44,908 bases of DNA from Candidatus Kuenenia stuttgartensis (GTDB lineage: Bacteria > Planctomycetota > Planctomycetia > Pirellulales > UBA1268): assembly GCA_945870505.1 (NCBI GenBank), contig CAMBSN010000015.1:1-44908 (forward strand), in the 5' to 3' direction. The notes under the pieces are model-generated. The model worked only from the letters and a program-made list of their open reading frames with translations, was not told the origin of the DNA and did not search any database. The stretch's first letter is position 1; each line of letters opens with the position of its first letter. The translations under genes were made by a program, and so were the position numbers. This document shows positions 7,929-14,538 of the stretch, in pieces.

Positions 7929-8282
7929 GGGGCGTACCGGTATCGACCGGATGGCAAGAGGCCCGGATTGCGTGTCGTGGTTGGTCGGCTGGCCACGTTA
8001 AAAGTCGACCAAGCTTCAATTGCCGAAGCTCAGTTTTCTCTGGCTGCTTAACTAAGCAACCCCGAGCGATGGTCCCAGTCGGAAGGGCCTCCCAATCGGT
8101 CGCCAAATCCGACTCGCCCCGGTTCACCGCCTAGTACGGCCGGGGCTAAAAAAGTTCCGGGCTGGCCCATGACGCACCCTGTCGGCCGGGGACGCGTGGG
8201 CGAGATGCAAATCGACCGGACACACACGTAGACGTTCGTGCTGAAACATCACGGGACAGGGGTTCGACTCCCCTCGCCTCCA
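7929..8282 (+). ncRNA. ssrA: tmRNA (transfer-messenger RNA)
   Basis: tmRNA rescues stalled ribosomes with SmpB and tags the nascent peptide for proteolysis. The 5' end GGGGGCG (7929-7935) pairs over 7 bp with CGCCTCC (8275-8281) to form the acceptor stem. The T arm is AGGGG, TTCGACT loop, CCCCT. The 5' part has the tRNA-like D region (ACCGGTATCGACCGG). The tag frame ends at TAA 8049-8051 with the residues AEAQFSLAA, the usual hydrophobic LAA end. The resume codon is either GCC at 8022, giving AEAQFSLAA, or GAC at 8007 after AAAGTC, giving a 14-residue tag; I prefer the former by likeness to other planctomycete tags as I recall them. CCA is not encoded: ACT follows the acceptor stem. Confidence 0.93.
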
Positions 8283-8288
8283 CTCCAC

Positions 8289-8325
8289 GCCCGCCGGGCC
8301 ATCCATGGCCCCGGCGGGCTTTTTT
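8289..8325 (+). terminator. Rho-independent terminator of tmRNA
   Basis: GCCCGCCGGG (8289-8298) pairs perfectly with CCCGGCGGGC (8310-8319), followed by six T. It starts seven bases after the tmRNA 3' end. Its right arm is also the beginning of the family D repeat array. Confidence 0.85.
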
Positions 8326-8447
8326 GTGCGCTCGCCCTCCAGGCGAGCAGCCGATAGCGCTGCAGGCATCCATGGCCCCGGCGGGCTTTTTTTGTGCGCT
8401 CGCCCTCTAGGCGAGCAGCCGATAGCGCTGCCGGCATCCATGGCCCC
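8301..8447 (+). repeat. Family D tandem double-hairpin array (67-68 bp period)
   Basis: Two near-identical units start at 8301 and 8368, and a truncated third at 8436. Each holds the right arm of the hairpin ending CCCCGGCGGGC, a T6 or T7 run, the hairpin GCTCGCC-CTCCA/CTCTA-GGCGAGC, and a linker with CCGATAGCGCTG. The first unit with its left flank forms the tmRNA terminator. The same two-hairpin order recurs at 16011-16178. Confidence 0.85.
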
Positions 8448-8463
8448 ACTGACCGAGGCTGCC

Positions 8464-8600
8464 GCGAGGGGCTGTCCGTGCCCCGCCGCCGGCGTTGCTG
8501 ACCAGCGAAGCCATGGATGGCGAAGCGCAGGCAGCATCGAGTGAGCGAGGGCAGGATGCCCGAAGCAAACGTCCGGCGGTGGGGCATGGACAGCCCCGAG
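8464..8600 (+). repeat. Family B structured repeat, copy 1
   Basis: The ends form a long imperfect stem of about 33 bp: GAGGGGCTGTCC continuing through GCCCC and GCCGCCGG pairs with CCGGCGG, GGGGC and GGACAGCCCC at the right end, with G-T wobbles. Inside are two smaller hairpins: a TGCTG-to-CAGCA stem and GGGCA-GGA-TGCCC. The order and fold are shared with 11104-11265. No protein gene is credible here. Confidence 0.8.
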
Positions 8601-8617
8601 CCGCCATGATCGACAGA

Positions 8618-8640
8618 CACAGGTTGAAAACCTGTGCTAC
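8618..8640 (+). repeat. Family A hairpin repeat
   Basis: Perfect 8 bp arms CACAGGTT / AACCTGTG around GAA, then CTAC. It stands 15 bases beyond the stop codon of the minus-strand DUF4432 gene and 17 bases after the family B element. Confidence 0.9.
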
Positions 8641-8655
8641 GTGGGGAGCCGCAAT

Positions 8656-9804
8656 CTACGAATGGCTCCAGCCAGCCTTCGGCTGCGGATGGATCGTCGG
8701 CACTGGAGCCACGGCCCCCGTCACCCGCCTCCGTTCGGCGTCGATCGCAGGCGCGGAGAAATGCTCGATCGCGAGGTCAAACCGCACGCTCGCCCCCGGA
8801 GCCAATGGCACCACGCGGCCCTGAGACTCCTCGAAGGACCGCGGATTCGGGTAGTTCGTGCCCGGTTCCAGACCCGTCACGTAGCCATCGGCGAGCCCGC
8901 CCTGGTTCTTCCAGAGCGAGAAACAGGGGAGCGTGTCGGCCCGCCAGGACAGGCTGGCGGCATTGCGGGCGTCGGGCCCGACGAGCAGCGCCGTGGCGAT
9001 TCCGTCGGCCGCGGGCTTCAGCCTCGCGAAGTGCACCTGCTCGCCGCGGCCCGCCTGCGGCGACACGTAGCGGCTCCAGGTCGGCACGTCGGACACCGCC
9101 GCCGCATCCCGCGGCGCCAACTCTTCGACCGTAGCCACGAGTTCGCTCCCCGGCCCAAGCAGCGGCGGCCCGAAGTTGACGTGGTAGAGCATCTGGACCG
9201 TCGTGGGCCGGTCCGAGATGTTCTTCACGATGTCGGTCCAGGACACCCGGTGGCGGTCGGCATGGAGCGTGAGCGACGTCGTCATCCGCAGCGACTGGAA
9301 GAGGAACCGGGTCTCGTCCACGGCGCCGGTCAGCGTGATCGTGCCGGCGGCCTCGTCGAGCGTGACATCGAGATGATGGGCCGGAAGATTCGCAATCCGC
9401 CCGTGCAACCCATGGAGGAGCCGGCCGGAGGCGTCGAAGTCCGGCGCGCCGTTGCTCACCAGGCCGCAGCGGGCGACGAGTTCGTCGAAGCCGTCGAGCC
9501 AGCCCAGCCCCGACGGCTCCGAGAGCGGCACGAACCGCGGATTCACCGGGCCGTGCACCGGCGACTGCCAGCCGAGTTCCACGCCACCCGCCATGATCTT
9601 CCAGATGCCGAGCCCCCGGTCGGGAAGGACCAGCACCTTCGTGTCGCCGGCGACGAGTTCCACCAGCATCACCCCCTCCCGGAGGCCGCCCGAGAGCCGC
9701 CGCGTGCGGACGGCAAGCCGACCCAAGGCCACGTCGACCCGGTCGGCGGCGAAAAACGACACTCCTCGGTGAGAAGTGATCAGTTGCAGCGTCTGTGACG
9801 ACAT
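8656..9804 (-). CDS. DUF4432 / aldose 1-epimerase-like protein
   Basis: A 382-residue beta-sandwich protein of the galactose-mutarotase-like superfamily, DUF4432 type. Segments that suggest this are GVMLVELVAGDTKVLVLPDR, then GLGIWKIMAGG, the HGRIANLP stretch with His, NISDRPTTVQMLYHVNFGPP (a mutarotase-like YHxN), and CFSLWKNQGG with YVTGLEPGTNYPNPRSFEE near the C-terminus. Likely substrate is a sugar or sugar-like compound; the reaction is not known. The frame is open far upstream, antisense to prs, but the ATG at 9804 is the sensible start because homology begins there. It is divergent from prs. Confidence 0.8.
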   Translation of the reverse strand: MSSQTLQLITSHRGVSFFAADRVDVALGRLAVRTRRLSGGLREGVMLVELVAGDTKVLVLPDRGLGIWKIMAGGVELGWQSPVHGPVNPRFVPLSEPSGLGWLDGFDELVARCGLVSNGAPDFDASGRLLHGLHGRIANLPAHHLDVTLDEAAGTITLTGAVDETRFLFQSLRMTTSLTLHADRHRVSWTDIVKNISDRPTTVQMLYHVNFGPPLLGPGSELVATVEELAPRDAAAVSDVPTWSRYVSPQAGRGEQVHFARLKPAADGIATALLVGPDARNAASLSWRADTLPCFSLWKNQGGLADGYVTGLEPGTNYPNPRSFEESQGRVVPLAPGASVRFDLAIEHFSAPAIDAERRRVTGAVAPVPTIHPQPKAGWSHS

Positions 9805-9972
9805 CGTCCGGCTCCCTTCGTCTCCTACGGCTTCCCTCAGGCGAACACAGGCAGGATACCGTGCCGATGCCGGTCCACGCAGCCCGCTTGATGCAACCCC
9901 GCCGCGCGGGCAAAGTTGTCGGTTCCGGGCCGCGGGCAACCGCAGCCTCCCCGTCGCCTCCAGAGCGATCCA

Positions 9973-10917
9973 ATGAACGACCTGAAGATTTTTAGCGGGC
10001 CGGCCAACCCTGCGCTCACGCAGGACATCTGCCGCTACCTCAACCTCCCCATGGGCAAAATCTCGCTGGGGCGGTTCCCCGACGGCGAGATCTCCTGCAA
10101 GATCGACGAGGACGTCCGCGGCCGCGACGTGTTCATCGTCCAGTCGACCTGCCCGCCGGTCAACGAGCACATCATGGAGTTGCTCGTGATGATCGACAGC
10201 TTCAAGCGGGCAAGTTCGTTTCGGATCACGGCGGTGATCCCCTACTTTGGCTACGCCCGGCAGGACCGCAAGGACTCGGGCCGCGTGCCGATCACCGCCA
10301 AACTCGTCGCCAACCTGATCACCCGGGCGGGTGCCGACCGCGTCCTCGCGATGGACCTGCACGCCGCGCAGATCCAGGGGTTCTTCGACGTGCCGGTGGA
10401 CCACCTCTACGCCGCTCCGGTTCTCAACAACCACCTCCACTCGCTCGACATTCCCAAGGACGACATCGTGGTCGTGAGTGCCGACGAAGGAGGCATCAAG
10501 CGGGCCGTGGGCCACGCCAACCGGATTGGCGCCCCGCTCGGCATCATCGACAAGAGACGGCTCTCCGTCGACACGACCAGGAGCACCACGATCATCGGCG
10601 CGAGCGTCGAGGGGAAGACCGCGATCCTGTTCGATGACATGATCAGCACCGCGGGCTCGATCTGCGGAGCCGCCGAGGTGCTCCACAAACACGGCGCCAA
10701 GGCGATCTACGCGGCAGCCACGCACGGTCTGTTGGTCGGCCCAGCAATCGAACGGCTCCGGCAGGCCCCGTTCAAACAGATCATCATCACCGACTCGATC
10801 CCGCTCACACCCGGCAAGATGCTCCCCAACGTCTCCGTGCTCTCCGTCGCCAGCCTCCTCGGCCAGGCGATCAAGCGGATCCACCGCAACGAGTCGGTGA
10901 GCATGATGTTTCAGTAG
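9973..10917 (+). CDS. prs: Ribose-phosphate pyrophosphokinase
   Basis: Prs makes PRPP from ribose 5-phosphate and ATP for nucleotide, His and Trp synthesis. The 314 residues equal the standard class I length. Motifs: the N-terminal KIFSGPANP, FPDGEISCKI, the PYFGYARQDRK flexible loop, MDLHAAQIQGFFDVPVDHL for ATP/Mg binding, and the PRPP loop ILFDDMISTAGS. The ATG at 9973 gives the canonical MNDLKIFSG N-terminus; the frame is open 57 bases further upstream but that extension is Pro/Arg-rich and unlike the family. It is followed by a hairpin and a repeat-rich spacer, then rplY. Confidence 0.95.
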   Translation: MNDLKIFSGPANPALTQDICRYLNLPMGKISLGRFPDGEISCKIDEDVRGRDVFIVQSTCPPVNEHIMELLVMIDSFKRASSFRITAVIPYFGYARQDRKDSGRVPITAKLVANLITRAGADRVLAMDLHAAQIQGFFDVPVDHLYAAPVLNNHLHSLDIPKDDIVVVSADEGGIKRAVGHANRIGAPLGIIDKRRLSVDTTRSTTIIGASVEGKTAILFDDMISTAGSICGAAEVLHKHGAKAIYAAATHGLLVGPAIERLRQAPFKQIIITDSIPLTPGKMLPNVSVLSVASLLGQAIKRIHRNESVSMMFQ

Positions 10918-10949
10918 ACACGCCGGCTCGCCATCCTGGCTCGCGACAC

Positions 10950-10979
10950 GCCGGCAATGCCATCCTGGCCATTGCCGGC
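10950..10979 (+). terminator. Hairpin downstream of prs
   Basis: GCCGGCAATG (10950-10959) pairs perfectly with CATTGCCGGC (10970-10979) around a CCATCCTGGC-like loop. No T run follows, so it is a possible transcript end or stabiliser, not a standard intrinsic terminator. A CCATCCTGG core also occurs just upstream at 10931 and in the family D array near 16022. Confidence 0.45.
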
Positions 10980-11069
10980 TGTTACGGTTCACACTTGATT
11001 CTGTCGTGTCGTCGCGGCACCGCAGCCGGCCGGAAGGACACCGGAGTTCCATAGCGAACCTGGAAGACA

Positions 11070-11092
11070 CACAGGTTAAAAACCTGTGCTAC
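11070..11092 (+). repeat. Family A hairpin repeat (AAA loop)
   Basis: Arms CACAGGTT / AACCTGTG as in the copy at 8618, with loop AAA instead of GAA, followed by CTAC. It lies 11 bases before the second family B element. Confidence 0.88.
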
Positions 11093-11103
11093 AGGGGAGA
11101 GCA

Positions 11104-11265
11104 GCGAGGGGCTGCCCGTGCCCGGGAGCCGGCGTTGCTGACAAGCGCAGCCGCGACCAATCCGCCTGCGGCGGATCGGTGCCCGGCGGAGCGCAGTCAG
11201 CATCGAGCGAGCGAAGGGCCGGAGCCCGGAGCGAGCGTCCGGCGACGGGCGCGGGCAGCCCCGAG
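11104..11265 (+). repeat. Family B structured repeat, copy 2
   Basis: Same plan as 8464-8600. The closing stem uses GGGGCTGCCC / GGGCAGCCCC where copy 1 has GGGGCTGTCC / GGACAGCCCC, and GCCCG / CGGGC where copy 1 has GCCCC / GGGGC: two compensated changes. Inner hairpins are TGCTGAC / GTCAGCA and GGGC-CGGA-GCCC. The central loop is longer by about 25 bases and carries an extra hairpin ATCCGCC-TGC-GGCGGAT. Confidence 0.8.
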
Positions 11266-11492
11266 CCTCCTCGTCAAAGCGAGAGGATCAAGTGGGGGCC
11301 GTATGAGGCCCCGCGGAGCGACGCCAAGGTTCGCCGGAGCAGTTCTCCCAGCCGACGGCTTTTTCCGAGCCCGGCGAGCGGCCATTCGCGTGTCGTGCGG
11401 CCGGAAAGCGGTGATCTTGCGAAAGCGGCTGCGGATGGCACACTTGTGGGCTTTCCACGCTTTCCCCGCCGCGTATCCCGCAGAGTTTTTCC
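11266..11492. other. Spacer before rplY
   Basis: No credible gene. It holds a short motif, TCGCTCCG-YGGGGC on the minus strand at about 11305-11322, that recurs upstream of the DEAD-box gene near 34468-34488, and presumably the rplY promoter, which I cannot place with confidence. A TTTTT run precedes the rplY ATG by two bases, and no Shine-Dalgarno sequence is visible. Confidence 0.4.
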
Positions 11493-12131
11493 ATGAGCGA
11501 CACGTTCGAAGTTTCCCTCCGCAACGGCAAGGGCTCCCGCGACAGCCAACGGCTCCGCAGGCAGGGCCTCGTGCCCGCCATCCTGTACGGTCACGGGGAA
11601 AAGTCTGTCAGCCTCTCGGCCACCTGCGAGGCGATCAAGGCCGCTGTCCGGCACGGGAGCCGGGTGGTAAACCTGACCGGCGCCGTGAAGACGTCCGCCC
11701 TCGTCCGCGAACTCCAGTGGGACACCTACGGCGTCGAGCCCATCCACATCGATTTCCTGCGGGTCAGCGCCTCGGACCGCATCCGCGTGAAGGTGCCGGT
11801 GCACGTCAAGGGCGAGTGCCCCGGGCAGCGGGCCGGAGGGCTCGTGAACCTCGTGATGCACGAGGTCGAGTTGCAGTGCACTGCCGATCACGTGCCCGAG
11901 TTCGTGTACGCCAACGTTGGTCATCTTGAGCTTGGACACACCATCAAGGTGAAGGACCTCGAACTTCTCCACGGCGCGACGCCCGCTGCCGAACTGGAAG
12001 AGACGGTCGTGACGTGCTTGATCCCAGGCAAGAAGGCCGAAGAGCTTGCGACGCCGACAGGTGGTGTCGAACCCGAGGTCATTGGCCGCAAGGCTGCCGA
12101 GGAAGGAGAGGCGGAAGCGGGGAAGGAATGA
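11493..12131 (+). CDS. rplY: 50S ribosomal protein bL25 (Ctc type)
   Basis: bL25 binds 5S rRNA in the large ribosomal subunit. The 212 residues correspond to the long Ctc form: an N-terminal L25 beta-barrel (EVSLRNGKGSRDSQRLRRQG, VPAILYGHG) and a C-terminal TL5-like beta domain (RVKVPVHVKGECPGQRAGG, CTADHVPEFVYANV, IKVKDLELLHG), ending with an acidic low-complexity tail rich in Glu and Ala. It is the first gene of rplY-pth-rpsF-ssb-rplI-dnaB; prs-rplY-pth is a common bacterial order. Confidence 0.93.
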   Translation: MSDTFEVSLRNGKGSRDSQRLRRQGLVPAILYGHGEKSVSLSATCEAIKAAVRHGSRVVNLTGAVKTSALVRELQWDTYGVEPIHIDFLRVSASDRIRVKVPVHVKGECPGQRAGGLVNLVMHEVELQCTADHVPEFVYANVGHLELGHTIKVKDLELLHGATPAAELEETVVTCLIPGKKAEELATPTGGVEPEVIGRKAAEEGEAEAGKE

Positions 12132-12209
12132 GGCATGCTCCGGCGGCCTGAGGCCGACCGGGACGCCCGCCCGTTCACCCCACAGAGCCCGGGAGACCGC
12201 CGATCGACC

Positions 12210-12767
12210 GTGAAACTCCTCGTCGGCCTTGGCAACCCGGGGCATGCCTACCGTGACACGCGCCACAACGTGGGCTTCGAGGTGCTGGACGTGCTCGCCC
12301 GAAGGGCAGGCTCCCCGGCCCGGAAGCAGCGGTTCCAAGGAGATGTGGCTCAGGCCACGATCCGGGGGGTGCCCGTCCTGCTGCTCTGGCCCCTCACCTG
12401 GATGAATCTCAGCGGTTCCAGCGTGCTGGCGGCGAGGGACTTCTACAAGATCCCGGATTCTGACATGATCATGATCTGCGACGACTTCAATCTGCCGCTC
12501 GATACCATTCGGCTCCGGCCGGGCGGATCGGCCGGTGGCCAAAACGGGTTGGCCGACGTGCTCTCCCGGCTCGGCACGACGACGATCCCGCGACTGCGGC
12601 TCGGCATCGGCCCGGTGCTGGCAGGCTGGAATGTGGCCGACTTCGTGCTCGGTAAGTTCCCGAAGGCCGAACGGGAGCAGGTCGGCGTAGTGATCGAACG
12701 GGCGGCCGACGCCGCTGAAGATTGGGTCGCCCTGGGCATCCAGGCGGCCATGAATGCATACAACTGA
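12210..12767 (+). CDS. pth: Peptidyl-tRNA hydrolase
   Basis: Pth recycles peptidyl-tRNA dropped from ribosomes. With the GTG start the protein is 185 residues and begins MKLLVGLGNPG, the family N-terminus; an in-frame ATG at 12135 would add 25 Arg/Pro-rich residues and is less likely. The catalytic His is H19 in DTRHNVGFE, Asn is N66 in TWMNLSG, and Asp is D91 in MICDDFNLP. The conserved segment usually read GGHNGL is GGQNGL here, so the His that corresponds to E. coli H113 is Gln111. LRLGIGP and FVLGKF near the end are typical. Confidence 0.93.
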   Translation: MKLLVGLGNPGHAYRDTRHNVGFEVLDVLARRAGSPARKQRFQGDVAQATIRGVPVLLLWPLTWMNLSGSSVLAARDFYKIPDSDMIMICDDFNLPLDTIRLRPGGSAGGQNGLADVLSRLGTTTIPRLRLGIGPVLAGWNVADFVLGKFPKAEREQVGVVIERAADAAEDWVALGIQAAMNAYN

Positions 12768-12864
12768 CGCGTCGGGTGCGCGGCAGACGATTGATTCAAG
12801 ACTCGACTCATACCACAACAACTCAGAGCACTCTCCAACAGCACTTTCAAGGAGTTCGACAGTC

Positions 12865-13245
12865 ATGGCGGTGTACGAAGGCATGTTTATCCTCGATCCG
12901 GCAAAGTTTTCCCGCGATCCCGGAGCTGCGGCCCAGCAGGTGGCCGACCTGATCACGGGCCACGGCGGCACCGTGCTCGCGGCGCGACTCTGGGATGAGC
13001 GGAAACTCGCCTACCCCATCAAGGGCCATAAGAAGGGCATCTACTGGCTGACCTACTTCAAGATGCCGGGCGGAAACCTCACGGCCCTGGAGCGGCAGTG
13101 CGAGATCACCGACGAAATCATCCGCAAACTCGTGCTCAAGGTAGACGACCGGATCGCCGACGCCCTCGTGCAGCACGCCCTGGCGGGTGAGGCGACCGTC
13201 AAGCGTTCCACGACGACTCCAGCCCCGGCGGCTCCCGCCCAGTAG
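12865..13245 (+). CDS. rpsF: 30S ribosomal protein bS6
   Basis: bS6 is a small-subunit protein that normally pairs with bS18 on the platform. The 126-residue form begins MAVYEGMFILDP, with the typical YPIKGHKKGIYWLTYFKMPG and a C-terminal Ala/Pro/Thr tail. AAGGAG at 12849-12854 stands 10 bases before the ATG and settles the start over an upstream in-frame ATG at 12754. ssb follows at 86 bases. Confidence 0.93.
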   Translation: MAVYEGMFILDPAKFSRDPGAAAQQVADLITGHGGTVLAARLWDERKLAYPIKGHKKGIYWLTYFKMPGGNLTALERQCEITDEIIRKLVLKVDDRIADALVQHALAGEATVKRSTTTPAPAAPAQ

Positions 13246-13331
13246 TTCGCCCCGACCTTGCAGCCTCCCGTCAGGGGGGCTACGATCGGGGAAGTGAACA
13301 GGTGTTCATGTTCCAACTGGAGGTATGAGCC

Positions 13332-13820
13332 ATGGCGAGTTTCAACAAGGTGGTCCTGCTCGGCAACGTGACCCGCGATCCGGAGCTCCGGTACATCTCG
13401 AACGGCACTGCCGTCACCGAGATCGGACTGGCCGTCAACGACCGCCGCAAGACAGCATCAGGTGAATGGGTCGAGGAGACCACCTTCGTCGACGTGACGC
13501 TTTGGGGACGGACGGCCGAAATCGCCGGCGAATACGTCACAAAGGGCGCCCCGCTGATGATCGAGGGCCGGCTGAAACTCGACACCTGGGAGAAGGACGG
13601 CAAGAAGAACTCCAAACTCCGCGTCGTCGGCGAGAAGATGGTCCTGCTCGGCTCCAAGGGCGAAGGCTCTCGGGGTGGCGGTCAGAGCCGGCCCGCTCGG
13701 GCGCCAGCGGGCGGTCGGCCGCCGGCAGCGGGCGGAGAGGACTACAGCCAGTCCGAGCCCGATTATGATGGTGGCCAGCCATCGGGCGGCGTGGCCGCCG
13801 ACGACGACATTCCCTTCTGA
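13332..13820 (+). CDS. ssb: Single-stranded DNA-binding protein
   Basis: SSB coats single-stranded DNA and recruits partners through its C-terminal tip. The 162 residues comprise an OB fold of about 110 residues (MASFNKVVLLGNVTRDPELR, then FVDVTLWGRTAEI, GAPLMIEGRLKLDTWEKDG), a Gly/Arg/Pro-rich linker, and the canonical acidic tip DDDIPF. A GGAGGTATGAGCC context precedes the ATG. It sits between rpsF and rplI in the position where rpsR often also lies. Confidence 0.96.
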   Translation: MASFNKVVLLGNVTRDPELRYISNGTAVTEIGLAVNDRRKTASGEWVEETTFVDVTLWGRTAEIAGEYVTKGAPLMIEGRLKLDTWEKDGKKNSKLRVVGEKMVLLGSKGEGSRGGGQSRPARAPAGGRPPAAGGEDYSQSEPDYDGGQPSGGVAADDDIPF

Positions 13821-13902
13821 GAGGTCGGCTCTCGGGCCGGCCCCATCAGCCATCACCGCTTCGATCATCAACTCACCCATTTCCAGCGTTAGGAGACGAA
13901 CC

Positions 13903-14436
13903 ATGCCCACCAAAGAAGCCCCTCTCATCGAGGCCACCGGTCGCCGCCTGCCCAAAGGCAACCGAGGCGGCGTCGAGTTGCTCCTCATCCACACCGTCGA
14001 GCACCTCGGCAAGCAGGGAGAGGTCGTCGAGGTGAAGCGTGGCTACGCCTTCAACTACCTGCTCCCGCAGGGGATGGCGACCCTCGCGACCGACCACCAC
14101 AAGCGAATGGTCGAAAAGCACCGCGCGAAGCTCGAGGAGATCGCCCGCGAGCGGCTCGCGGGGCTCCGGACGGTTCTCCAGGAACTGGTCCGCACCAGTG
14201 TCACCATCGAGGCCAACGCGAACGACGAGGGCCATCTCTACGGGTCAGTCGGTGCCCCGGAAATCTCGCGGTCGCTGAAGCAGCAGGACCTCATGGTCTC
14301 GCCGGAGCAGATCATCCTCCAGGGACCGCTGAAGGAGGTTGGCCTCTACACCGTGAAGGTGAAGTTGGCGCCGGAGGTCGAAGGCGATCTCAAGGTCTGG
14401 GTGGTGCCGAGCAGCAGCGAAGGCGGCGCGAAGTAG
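13903..14436 (+). CDS. rplI: 50S ribosomal protein bL9
   Basis: bL9 binds 23S rRNA at the base of the L1 stalk. The 177-residue protein begins with a 25-residue extension (MPTKEAPLIEATGRRLPKGN) that the family lacks; then the N-domain follows: VELLLIHTVEHLGKQGEVVEVKRGYAFNYLLPQG, a long helix, and the C-domain (LYGSVGAPEI, ILQGPLKEVGLYTVKVKL). AGGAG at 13891 stands 7 bases before the ATG and supports this start. The frame is open further upstream through ssb, which I treat as a shadow. Confidence 0.94.
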   Translation: MPTKEAPLIEATGRRLPKGNRGGVELLLIHTVEHLGKQGEVVEVKRGYAFNYLLPQGMATLATDHHKRMVEKHRAKLEEIARERLAGLRTVLQELVRTSVTIEANANDEGHLYGSVGAPEISRSLKQQDLMVSPEQIILQGPLKEVGLYTVKVKLAPEVEGDLKVWVVPSSSEGGAK

Positions 14437-14538
14437 CGGTTCGCCGCATCGTCAAGTCGCTCCCTGGCGCAGCTGCGTCGGAGTCGCGGTTGGTAGTCGG
14501 ATCGGAACCAGAGGTGGCTCGCGAACGGAGGCGCGTCG

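Noticed and set aside
7665-8051. 128-codon frame that ends in AEAQFSLAA
   Set aside because: It is the tag reading frame of tmRNA extended by chance through the 5' part of the RNA gene and its leader.
8656-11070. One long minus-strand reading frame of 804 codons
   Set aside because: Only the part from 9804 down resembles a protein family. The upstream part is the antisense shadow of prs and of repeats.
8301-11265. Insertion sequence or transposon remnant
   Set aside because: No transposase-like reading frame, no target-site duplication and no terminal inverted repeats around a gene were seen; the repeats are better described as non-autonomous structured elements.
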